Shown here one piece after another: positions 1 to 5,420 of a stretch of 6,904 bases of DNA. The notes beneath the pieces were generated by a model. That model saw only the letters and a program-made list of their open reading frames with translations. It did no database searches and was not told where the DNA came from. The translations under genes were made by a program, and so were the position numbers. The DNA comes from an uncultured Bacteroidales bacterium (GTDB lineage Bacteria > Bacteroidota > Bacteroidia > Bacteroidales > UBA932), in assembly GCA_947305045.1 (NCBI GenBank), contig CAMZCW010000124.1, forward strand, positions 1-6,904, read 5' to 3'. How positions within the stretch are numbered: the first letter of the stretch is position 1; each line of letters begins with the position of its first letter.

Positions 1-27
1 GGCGGTGGTTTTCTTGGTTGTTGCCAT
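1..27 (-). CDS. Start of a gene running off the left edge, probably C4-type zinc-ribbon protein
   Basis: Only nine codons are visible: ATG at 27..25 followed by codons reading MATTKKTTA. The reading frame is open to the window edge. A Lys/Thr-rich start of this kind is what I recall for the C4-type zinc-ribbon, coiled-coil protein (COG1579-like) that often follows nif3 in Bacteroidota, so position and first residues agree. That identity is inference from context; no domain can be seen. The start lies 79 bases after the nif3 stop, beyond repeat-like palindromes and an AT-rich palindrome, so it could be transcribed with nif3 or from its own unseen promoter. Confidence 0.5.
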
Positions 28-28
28 A

Positions 29-52
29 AAAATATAAATCGATTTATTTTTT
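29..52. repeat. AT-rich palindrome just upstream of the leftmost gene
   Basis: Positions 34..47 form a perfect 14-base palindrome (ATAAATCGATTTAT). After one T:T mismatch (33/48) four more A:T pairs extend it to 29..52. It ends one base before the start codon at 27..25. It could be an operator, or a weak AT-only hairpin; having only two central GC pairs makes it a poor terminator. Its function is unknown. Confidence 0.5.
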
Positions 53-57
53 CTTGT

Positions 58-73
58 CGTCATGCCCGGCTTG
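58..73 (-). repeat. Half copy of a GCCCGG-type extragenic palindrome
   Basis: On the minus strand this reads CAAGCCGGGCATGACG. Its GCCGGGCA core also occurs in the hairpin at 3273..3295, and its GCATGAC(G) end matches the end of the element at 79..104. It resembles one arm of a dispersed GATGCCCGG..CCGGGCATGACG palindrome that I recall from Bacteroidota intergenic regions. The other arm is missing here. Family membership needs a genome-wide search. Confidence 0.4.
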
Positions 74-78
74 CTATC

Positions 79-104
79 TGTCATGCTGAGCTTGCCGAAG
101 CATC
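79..104 (-). repeat. REP-like extragenic palindrome after nif3
   Basis: On the minus strand the element starts GATGCTTCGGC and ends CTCAGCATGACA. ATGCT and AGCAT (83..87 and 99..103) can pair, and an alternative inner hairpin GCTT-CGGC-AAGC also forms. It begins three bases past the nif3 stop. Sequences of the form GTCATGCTGAG..GAAGCATC are, from memory, a common dispersed intergenic repeat in Bacteroidota. With no U-tract after it, it is not a canonical terminator, though it may stabilise the nif3 mRNA 3' end. Confidence 0.55.
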
Positions 105-106
105 TC

Positions 107-895
107 TCACACTACAAAGTAGTGGACCGGATTGCTCCTGTCCAGTACGGCACTTTTGTAGCTTGCAAAGGTAGGAAAATTTTTCCGTATCTCCGTTAAG
201 AAAATGTCCACAATCTCCACTTCGCTCTCAAAATGGCCAATATCCATGACCATAAAGCCATCCTTGGTGAAGAACTGGTGGTAGGAAATATCGGCCGTGA
301 TATAGAGCTGGGCGCCCTTTGCCTGGGCCTGGGGAATCTCTCCCTGGCCGCTGCCGCCCAGGAGCGCCACTTTGGTGATGGGCGTCTCCAGCGGCCTGGA
401 ACTCTTGATGACTTTAAGGCCGAATTTTTCCTGGACGTAGCGCAGTGCCTCCTCCCCGGTCATGGGTGTGGGAAGGTCCCCGATACAGCCCAGGCCCACG
501 GTGCCGTCTTCTTCCGGTACCATGATGCTCACGTTTTTGAGTTCCAGCCGGCGGGCCATGGCGCCGCTCACCCCGGCAATCACTTTGTCCGCCGTGGTGT
601 GAGCCGCATACACGGCTACGCCGTGCCGCACGGCGCGCATCACCGCCGCCCCTACCGGGTCCTTCGCATTGATGCGCCGAATGCCCTTGAAGATGAGCGG
701 ATGGTGCGTCACCACCATGTCACAGCCCTTCTGAACGGCCTCGTCAATGAGTTCCGGCGTGCAGTCGAACCCCACCAGCACCCCATGCACCTCATCTTCC
801 GGACTGCCGATCAGCAGCCCGCTGTTATCCCATTCTTCCTGAATGCGCAGCGGCGCAAAAACCTCCAGCGCCGCAGTAATATCCCCTACTTTCAT
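107..895 (-). CDS. Nif3-like dinuclear metal-centre protein (YbgI family)
   Basis: A 262-residue NIF3/YbgI protein, the compact form without the PII-like insertion seen in roughly 370-residue homologues. The family forms toroidal hexamers with two metals per subunit. It has been linked to GTP cyclohydrolase I type 2-like activity and metal handling, but its physiological role is unsettled. The expected ligands are visible: H64-H65 in THHPLIFKG, H99 and D103 in AHTTAD, and H221 with E225 in GHFESE. These match the spacing known for E. coli YbgI. The ATG at 895 gives the canonical MKVGDI start and lies about 20 bases below a clear Bacteroidota promoter. It is separated by 68 bases from the DUF2752 gene upstream, so it is probably its own transcription unit. 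The stop is followed almost at once by a palindromic element. Family assignment is firm; the reaction is not. Confidence 0.95.
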   Translation of the reverse strand: MKVGDITAALEVFAPLRIQEEWDNSGLLIGSPEDEVHGVLVGFDCTPELIDEAVQKGCDMVVTHHPLIFKGIRRINAKDPVGAAVMRAVRHGVAVYAAHTTADKVIAGVSGAMARRLELKNVSIMVPEEDGTVGLGCIGDLPTPMTGEEALRYVQEKFGLKVIKSSRPLETPITKVALLGGSGQGEIPQAQAKGAQLYITADISYHQFFTKDGFMVMDIGHFESEVEIVDIFLTEIRKNFPTFASYKSAVLDRSNPVHYFVV

Positions 896-915
896 AGTGC
901 GTTACCTTATCCTTG

Positions 916-946
916 CAAAGATAAAAATCCTTTGCCACAAATCCAA
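916..946 (-). promoter_or_regulatory. Bacteroidota-type promoter for nif3
   Basis: On the minus strand TTG (946..944) is followed by exactly 20 bases and then TATCTTTG (923..916). This matches the -33 TTG and -7 TAnnTTTG boxes of the primary sigma factor of Bacteroidota. Transcription would start near 912..908, leaving a leader of roughly 13 to 17 bases before the nif3 ATG at 895. It lies in the 68-base gap behind the DUF2752 gene, as expected for a new unit. Confidence 0.75.
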
Positions 947-963
947 TAATGGTGCCCGTGCTG

Positions 964-1344
964 CTACCAGCCAAAAATATTCCGCAAAACCCACCACAGG
1001 AGTATCACCGCAAGAATACTCCAAGAAAAGACCGGATTCCGGCTTGCGAAATACAGTTTCGGGTATTTTTTGCGGGTTGCATCCGCGAAGAGCAAAAACA
1101 GGATGACTGGGATAAACAGCACCAGGCAGGCATTGTACTGAAACGCGGCACCCACGCTGCCATGCAGCAGCTGATGCAACGCCCGCTGCGACCCGCACCC
1201 CGGGCATTTAAGCCCCGTCAGCCGATAAAAATGGCACCGGGGGAAAGGCACGGTGGCCGGGTCGAAGGTCGCATAGACATAAATAGCCAAGAGGGCGGCA
1301 ATGACGATAAGTACAATGCCCCCCTTCTTTACTATCGGACTCAT
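964..1344 (-). CDS. DUF2752 membrane protein
   Basis: A 126-residue integral membrane protein of unknown function. Three hydrophobic segments are visible at about residues 9-25, 70-87 and 105-121. Between the first two lies the family hallmark KCPGCGSQRALHQLLHG (46-62), with C47 and C50 as a CxxC pair and C37 nearby, a possible metal or redox site. The C-terminal end is aromatic-rich (LLWWVLRNIFGW). These features fit DUF2752 (PF10825) and its usual length. The ATG lies 9 bases after the CD225 gene stop, so the two are surely co-transcribed. It is third in a row of three small membrane genes (TM2, CD225, DUF2752). No catalytic role can be assigned; being a membrane partner of the other two is inference. 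Confidence 0.88.
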   Translation of the reverse strand: MSPIVKKGGIVLIVIAALLAIYVYATFDPATVPFPRCHFYRLTGLKCPGCGSQRALHQLLHGSVGAAFQYNACLVLFIPVILFLLFADATRKKYPKLYFASRNPVFSWSILAVILLWWVLRNIFGW

Positions 1345-1353
1345 TTCCGGGAA

Positions 1354-1698
1354 CTAAAGGTCTGCGATTTCTGCGAATACGCCCAGCGCCATCAGAACGA
1401 CAAAAATAATCACGTCAATGCCGCCGATGATAAGGCTGATGGTAATCCAGGTTTGCGCCGTTTTGTTGCTGGCCTCCGACTGATAGTACAGATTGGATCT
1501 GACGGAGTCGTCCGTGGAAATCATGGCGCTGTTGTACAGGCTGTTCGATTTGGAGGAATTGATAATGGCGATAATTCCGCCGACAAGGCAGCAGAACAGC
1601 GTGCAGATAATGGACCAGGCCATTTTGTTGCTATGAGGAGGCAGAACAAAGGACGGCCCGCGCTGCGCGGTCAGGGGAGTAACCTGAGTCTCTTCCAT
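1354..1698 (-). CDS. CD225/dispanin family membrane protein
   Basis: A 114-residue protein with the two-segment dispanin layout. Residues 25-56 read NKMAWSIICTLFCC, a hydrophobic stretch (about 27-47) and SSKSNSLYNSA. A second segment lies at about 83-106 after NKTAQTWITIS. The adjacent cysteines C36-C37 occupy the place of the palmitoylated CC pair of animal IFITM proteins. The linker from SLYNSA to AQTW has about 32 residues against about 21 in the bacterial form I recall, so there seems to be an insertion around STDDSVRSNLYY. The roughly 24-residue N-terminus is proline-containing and soluble. The ATG at 1698 is 19 bases after the TM2 gene stop, with DUF2752 9 bases downstream. Family identity is well supported; bacterial dispanin function is largely unknown, and an IFITM-like membrane-stiffening role would be inference. 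Confidence 0.9.
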   Translation of the reverse strand: MEETQVTPLTAQRGPSFVLPPHSNKMAWSIICTLFCCLVGGIIAIINSSKSNSLYNSAMISTDDSVRSNLYYQSEASNKTAQTWITISLIIGGIDVIIFVVLMALGVFAEIADL

Positions 1699-1717
1699 TA
1701 TATAGATCGTTGGTTGA

Positions 1718-2056
1718 TTATCTGCACATCATGATCATTTCCGTGAACTTCCGGTAATTGTACGCGTAGGTTCTTCTTTGGGCGGAGAAAATGTCTATGA
1801 GCCACCAAATGCCACAGCCATAGCAGGTTAGCACCTTCACTACGCCCATCCCAATATCGTCCAGGAAGAAACGCTCCCATCCAAGCACAATGGCAATGAT
1901 GAGCATAATGGTAGGTTTCTGAAGATTCAGGCTCAATAACATTCCTGATTTGGAGTCATCCAGCTCTTCCAGCTTTTTCTGTACATCCTGAGCGGCCATC
2001 ATGTCAAAGCATTCGCCGTTCTTCATCATAAACATTTGTACAAGTTCGGGTTTCAT
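1718..2056 (-). CDS. TM2 domain-containing membrane protein
   Basis: A 112-residue protein when started at the ATG at 2056. An in-frame TTG at 2080 would add eight residues, but KPELVQMFMMKN looks like the natural family start, so the ATG is preferred. Residues 1-42 form a soluble helical head (QDVQKKLEELDDSKSG). Then come two membrane segments at about 48-66 and 70-93, joined by the TM2 signature WERFFLDDIGMGVVKVLTCYG. A short basic tail (RRTYAYNYRKF) follows. TM2 proteins are two-pass membrane proteins of unknown biochemical role in bacteria. The gene follows merR by 33 bases without a recognisable promoter between, and precedes the CD225 gene by 19 bases. Its GC content is visibly lower than in the replication and isoprenoid genes (see findings). 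Confidence 0.88.
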   Translation of the reverse strand: MKPELVQMFMMKNGECFDMMAAQDVQKKLEELDDSKSGMLLSLNLQKPTIMLIIAIVLGWERFFLDDIGMGVVKVLTCYGCGIWWLIDIFSAQRRTYAYNYRKFTEMIMMCR

Positions 2057-2089
2057 ATGCAAAAGGGTTTTGTGTTTCAATCAAATAAA

Positions 2090-2407
2090 CTACAGGCCGC
2101 TACGGACGGCAACCAGCTGGGCGCGGATATCCTTGAGCTTTTCGATGGCCTTTACACGTTTGTCCACGCTGCGGCGGTCCTCCGTGAGGCGCTGCTTGGC
2201 ACCCTCCAGCGTGAGGCCCTGGTTCTTCAGGAGGAACTGCACCTGCTTGAGCGTGTCAATATCCTCCGGATGATACAGCCGGTTTCCCTTGGCGTTCCGC
2301 TGGGGATGAATGAACTTCTCGAAATAGTTGCTCCAGTAGCGCACGGCCGAGGCATTTTCCCCCAGCAGCTGCGCCACCTCGCCCATTGTGTAAATTAGCT
2401 TTGCCAT
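2090..2407 (-). CDS. Small MerR-family transcriptional regulator
   Basis: A 105-residue protein consisting of a MerR DNA-binding domain and a short helical tail. Residues 5-26 (IYTMGEVAQLLG..ASAVRYW) are the first helix-turn-helix. NAKGNRLYHPEDID (38-51) is the wing and second helical motif, and LLKNQGLTLEGAKQRL follows as in MerR. The rest (about 76-100) is charged and probably the antiparallel dimer coiled coil. There is no C-terminal effector domain and no cysteine, so no metal or redox sensing is visible. An upstream in-frame extension to 2500 would run through the trmB 3' end and the terminator, so the ATG at 2407 is chosen. It heads the unit containing the TM2, CD225 and DUF2752 genes. 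Control of that unit or autoregulation is inference. Confidence 0.9.
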   Translation of the reverse strand: MAKLIYTMGEVAQLLGENASAVRYWSNYFEKFIHPQRNAKGNRLYHPEDIDTLKQVQFLLKNQGLTLEGAKQRLTEDRRSVDKRVKAIEKLKDIRAQLVAVRSGL

Positions 2408-2413
2408 GACGCA

Positions 2414-2421
2414 CAAATATA
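2414..2421 (-). promoter_or_regulatory. Candidate -7 box of the merR promoter
   Basis: The minus strand reads TATATTTG, an exact fit to the Bacteroidota -7 consensus TAnnTTTG, directly after the trmB terminator. No clean TTG sits 19-22 bases upstream; that place is inside the terminator stem (GGGTG), so the -33 half is weak. Only six bases separate the box from the merR ATG, so transcription would start at or within a few bases of the start codon. Confidence 0.5.
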
Positions 2422-2423
2422 AT

Positions 2424-2451
2424 AAAAAAAGAGTGAAATTCACCCTTTTTT
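2424..2451 (-). terminator. Intrinsic terminator overlapping the trmB stop
   Basis: The minus-strand RNA reads A6, then stem GGGUG (2445..2441), loop AAUUU, stem CACUC (2435..2431), then U7 (2430..2424). There are five pairs including one G:U, and A/U pairing can lengthen the stem. The trmB stop codon UGA (2442..2440) lies within the hairpin. The flanking A and U tracts make it potentially bidirectional, but nothing on the plus strand needs it. It separates the LOG-to-trmB operon from merR. Confidence 0.65.
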
Positions 2452-3264
2452 GTTCGGTTGATGCGAGAAACTTCTGCGAGGGCCCTCGGCCTCCAGCCAA
2501 AAAGCATGGTCAAAGGCCTCCCCGGGGAACGCGTACGGCCCCTCATGGTCGATACAGAACGCCAGGTACGTAATGGGCAGCCCCATCTCCAAAAACATCT
2601 TCTCGTAGAACGTCTGCACCTCAAATACCACTGCTTCATCCAGAATCTGAGCGCTGTCAGGCAGGCCCTCATGATAAATATCCGTACCGGAAGCAAGTAC
2701 CTGTAAACCATTAACTTTCACAACCGAAGAGGTGTACTCGTACAGGTACCGGGAGTCGGTTTTGAGGTGGACGATGCCGCCGGGCTTCAGGAACCGGCGG
2801 TAGCGCTCCAAAAAGAGCGGGGAGCTGAGACGCGCATTCTCGCTGCCGCGCAGCTGCGGGTCACTGAACGTGAGCCAGATTTCGCTCACTTCCCCCGGGC
2901 CAAAGAACGCGTCAATGAACTCGATCCGCGTCCGGAGGAACGCCACATTGGGCAGTGCCTCCGCCGTAGCATCCTTGGCACCGCGCCACAGGCGGGCCCC
3001 TTTGATATCGACCCCGATATAATTGATGTCCGGATTCCGGCGGGCCAGCGCCAGCGTGTAATCCCCCTTGCCGCAGCCCAGTTCCAGCACAATGGGATGG
3101 TCATTGCCGAACATCTCCCGGCCCCAATTTCCCTTGATGGCGTGGTCCCGGAGGCGCAACTCCTTGCTGCCGGGCTCTTTGTCCAGCACCTGGGAGGCGT
3201 CCGGCTGCAGCAGGCAGCGGAACGTCTCGTTCTCCGCGAATTTCTTTAGCTTACCGTGTCCCAT
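2440..3264 (-). CDS. trmB: tRNA (guanine-N7)-methyltransferase TrmB
   Basis: TrmB uses S-adenosylmethionine to make m7G at position 46 of the tRNA variable loop in the cytoplasm. This 274-residue version has the SAM-binding motif ELGCGKGDYT (61-70), the acidic strand IGVDIKGARLWRGA (83-96), and IWLTFSDPQLRG (119-130) at the family's F-P-D-P-W/Q signature. LKTDS (167-171) and the C-terminal TFYEKMFLEMGLPITYLAF (208-226), equivalent to TxYE, follow. The signature is unusual: Ser125 replaces the common Pro, and RGSENARL replaces a lysine-rich stretch. The ATG at 3264 (MGHGKLKKFAENETF) is the family start; an extension to 3300 would read through the intergenic hairpin. It lies 36 bases after ricT and ends inside the terminator. 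Confidence 0.94.
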   Translation of the reverse strand: MGHGKLKKFAENETFRCLLQPDASQVLDKEPGSKELRLRDHAIKGNWGREMFGNDHPIVLELGCGKGDYTLALARRNPDINYIGVDIKGARLWRGAKDATAEALPNVAFLRTRIEFIDAFFGPGEVSEIWLTFSDPQLRGSENARLSSPLFLERYRRFLKPGGIVHLKTDSRYLYEYTSSVVKVNGLQVLASGTDIYHEGLPDSAQILDEAVVFEVQTFYEKMFLEMGLPITYLAFCIDHEGPYAFPGEAFDHAFWLEAEGPRRSFSHQPNKKG

Positions 3265-3272
3265 AGGCAACC

Positions 3273-3295
3273 GATGCCCGGTCCATGCCGGGCAC
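3273..3295. repeat. Intergenic hairpin between ricT and trmB
   Basis: TGCCCGG (3275..3281) and CCGGGCA (3288..3294) form a perfect 7-pair, GC-rich stem around the six-base loop TCCATG. It fills most of the 36-base ricT-trmB gap and is not followed by a U-tract on the minus strand, so it is not a classical terminator. Its arms match the half element at 58..73, pointing to a shared extragenic palindrome family. It could lower read-through or mark an RNA processing point. Confidence 0.6.
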
Positions 3296-3300
3296 AACAA

Positions 3301-4449
3301 TCAGGCTTTTCTTGCAGGCTTTTTGCTGCGGTTCTTGTGACGACGCTTCTTCTTCTCCGGGTCAAAGCGGTTGATGGCATCGTCCCCTACTGCCGAAATG
3401 AATTCCGGCGCGACAACCTGCTCCTCACGCAGAGTCGCCGGTTTTTCGCCGCGACGGTTCATGGCCTGGATTTCCCGCACCTCGCTGGCCGGCAGCGGGA
3501 ACGTCTGCGCCAGGGAACCTTTCTCGTAGGAGAAGTACAGCGTCTCCGACAGGATGTCCGTTTTCACCAGCCATGCCTGGCCGTCCTGGAACTCCAGCGG
3601 CTCCTGCACCCGCGGAATGCGGGAATGCGCGTCCATGTAGGCCGCCACCTCATAGTTCAGGCAGCACTTGAGCTTGCCGCACTGTCCCGCCAGTTTCTGC
3701 GGGTTCAGCGACAGGTCCTGCACGCGGGCGGCAGAGGTGGTAATCGACTTAAATTCAGTGATATAATTGGCACAGCAGAGCTCGCGTCCGCAGATGCCCA
3801 GACCGCCAATGAGACCGGCCTCCTGACGGGCGCCGATCTGCTTCATCTCCACGCGGATGTGGAACTCCTCCGCGAAGTCCTTGATGAGCTGGCGGAAGTC
3901 CACACGTCCGTCGGCAATATAATAGAAGATGGCCTTGGTGCCGTCCCCCTGAAACTCTACGTCGCCAATCTTCATCTCCAGGCCAAGGTTATTGGCCAGC
4001 ACGCGGGCACGGATCATGGTTTCCTGCTCGCGGGCAATGGCCTCCTGCCAGCGCTGGATATCGAAGGGACGCGCCTTGCGGTAAATCTTCTTGAGCTCCG
4101 TCCTGGCCGGGTCCACGCCCTTGCACTTCATCTGACGGCCCACGATGGCGCCCTCCAGCGTCACGATGCCCAGGTCGTGCCCCGTGGCGGCTTCCACCAC
4201 CACCAGGTCTCCCGTCTTGACGCTCTGGCCCGACGCATTCACGTAAATGCCCTTGCGGGTATTCTTGAACCGGACCTCAAAATAGTCGTCAAACTGCTCC
4301 TGGGCAATTCCCTTCAAAGTATCATATACCTCCAGTTTGCAGCATCCCTGCCGATACTTGATGTCGCATTCGCCCGTGGACTCGTCCGACACCACCATAC
4401 AGCCGCGAAAGCAGTCAAACTGGATGGATTCGTTAGAGAAATCGTTCAT
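3301..4449 (-). CDS. ricT: RicT/YaaT-like PSP1 domain protein
   Basis: A 382-residue PSP1-domain protein. In Bacillus, RicT (YaaT) works with RicA and RicF in a complex carrying two [4Fe-4S] clusters that promotes RNase Y mRNA processing and affects sporulation and competence. The partner genes are not in this window, and the role outside Firmicutes is not established. Visible features are FKNTRKGIYVN (61-71) and GDLVVVEAATGHDLGIVTLEG (80-100) of the N-terminal part, then GLGICGRELCC (216-226) and GQCGKLKCCLNYE (255-267), the paired cysteine motifs (C220, C225, C226; C257, C262, C263) that would bind the cluster. The N-terminus has five more cysteines (13, 17, 28, 36, 37), and the last 18 residues are strongly basic (KKKRRHKNRSKK), suiting RNA contact. 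The ATG overlaps the holB stop as ATGA. Confidence 0.9.
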   Translation of the reverse strand: MNDFSNESIQFDCFRGCMVVSDESTGECDIKYRQGCCKLEVYDTLKGIAQEQFDDYFEVRFKNTRKGIYVNASGQSVKTGDLVVVEAATGHDLGIVTLEGAIVGRQMKCKGVDPARTELKKIYRKARPFDIQRWQEAIAREQETMIRARVLANNLGLEMKIGDVEFQGDGTKAIFYYIADGRVDFRQLIKDFAEEFHIRVEMKQIGARQEAGLIGGLGICGRELCCANYITEFKSITTSAARVQDLSLNPQKLAGQCGKLKCCLNYEVAAYMDAHSRIPRVQEPLEFQDGQAWLVKTDILSETLYFSYEKGSLAQTFPLPASEVREIQAMNRRGEKPATLREEQVVAPEFISAVGDDAINRFDPEKKKRRHKNRSKKPARKA

Positions 4450-5420
4450 AAACTATATAGTTGATTCACCAAGTCGGTGAACAGGATTTTCTGGTTTACA
4501 TTCCGCTCCACCAGGAGCAGGGCGCGGTCCAAGGCGGCCATCCCCCTGCGCGGGAAAGTGGGTTTCAGCGCCTTGGCCATACGCGCGTAAAAGTCTTCTT
4601 CGCCCTCCGGCACATGGGCCAGGGCTGGCATTTTCTGCAGGAAAAAGAGTCGGCGGAGGTCCTCCGAGGCCAGGCGGCAGAAAGTCTTCTGCTGTTCCCG
4701 CACTTTGAGCTCCGCCACTGCCTCGCCGGTTTCCAGCGCCTTGAGCCTGTCGCGGGAAACAAGGGCATCCAGCAGGTCATGGAACAAGTCCGTAAGCACC
4801 TGATTGGAAGCATTTTCCCGGGCATGCACCTCCCGCTCCGCCTCCGGCGACAACGGCTGCACGCGCATGTGAAGGCAGCGGGACGATATGGTCACGAGCA
4901 CCTTCTCCGGCGCATGGGTGATGAGCAGGAACAGCGTCTTTGCCGGCGGTTCCTCCACCATCTTCAGGAGCGCATTGGCCGCCTGGATGTTCATCTTCTC
5001 CGGCAAATACACCACTACCGTCCGGTAGCCGCCCTCAACCGCGCTCAACGACAGGCGGTCCAGGATGCTCCGGGCCTCGCTGACAGAAATATTCCCCTGC
5101 TTCCCCTCTATGCCAATGGCCGTATATAGCTCATTCTCAAAGAAATACGGATTCTCCAGCGCCAGCTCCCGGAACTTGCCGATAAACTGCATGGAAACGG
5201 GTTTGTCCGAGCCCGCCACCGGAAACACAAAATGGATATCCGGATGGATGAGCTTTTGCACGCGCGGCGACCCGCCGTACAACTCCTCCAGGAAGTTGAC
5301 GGCCAGCGGGAACGCTCCGCCGCCGTCGTCCTCGTGCAGGAGCAGGGCATGCGGCACGTGTCCGCTCACCACCATCTGGTGCAGGGCAGTCACGACTTCC
5401 GTATTCCCGTAAACGGTCAT
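4446..5420 (-). CDS. holB: DNA polymerase III delta' subunit (clamp loader)
   Basis: Delta' is the rigid stator of the clamp-loader ring that opens the sliding clamp at replication forks. This 324-residue protein shows the expected order: VPHALLLHEDDGGGAFPLA (22-40) at the P-loop, HPDIHFVFP (59-67), YLPEKMNIQAANALLKMVEEPPAKTLFLLIT (138-168) at Walker B and downstream, and ISSRC (178-182), the conserved SRC arginine-finger motif. The P-loop is degenerate: its GK(S/T) is replaced by GAF, so it should not bind ATP productively, as in E. coli delta'. The four-cysteine zinc module normally following the first helix is absent; LYGGSPRVQKLIHPD bridges the gap and only C182 and C248 remain. The 140-residue C-terminal part would be the collar domain. 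Start and stop both overlap neighbours by four bases (ATGA), indicating translational coupling with ispB and ricT. Confidence 0.9.
   Translation of the reverse strand: MTVYGNTEVVTALHQMVVSGHVPHALLLHEDDGGGAFPLAVNFLEELYGGSPRVQKLIHPDIHFVFPVAGSDKPVSMQFIGKFRELALENPYFFENELYTAIGIEGKQGNISVSEARSILDRLSLSAVEGGYRTVVVYLPEKMNIQAANALLKMVEEPPAKTLFLLITHAPEKVLVTISSRCLHMRVQPLSPEAEREVHARENASNQVLTDLFHDLLDALVSRDRLKALETGEAVAELKVREQQKTFCRLASEDLRRLFFLQKMPALAHVPEGEEDFYARMAKALKPTFPRRGMAALDRALLLVERNVNQKILFTDLVNQLYSL

Noticed and set aside
949..1734. A 261-codon plus-strand open frame spanning the DUF2752 and CD225 genes
   Set aside because: It is opposite two genes with strong family signatures, shows no domain, and has no promoter-like box before it.
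2057..2080. A TTG start adding eight residues to the TM2 protein
   Set aside because: An ATG at 2056 gives the family-like start MKPELVQMF; the added residues look non-conserved.
2408..2500. A longer merR start
   Set aside because: The extra 31 residues would be encoded by the trmB 3' end and the terminator hairpin. MAKLIYTMGEVA is the usual family beginning.
3273..3295. The ricT-trmB hairpin as an intrinsic terminator
   Set aside because: On the minus strand it is followed by TCGGTTGCCT and not by a U-tract, so I list it as a repeat-like hairpin only.
3265..3300. A longer trmB start
   Set aside because: The extension reads through the GC hairpin, and MGHGKLKKFAENETF fits the family start.
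3256..4464. A 402-codon plus-strand open frame opposite ricT
   Set aside because: It mirrors ricT almost end to end, is rich in His/Leu/Arg as antisense of GC-rich genes tends to be, and shows no recognisable domain. RicT on the other strand has clear family motifs.
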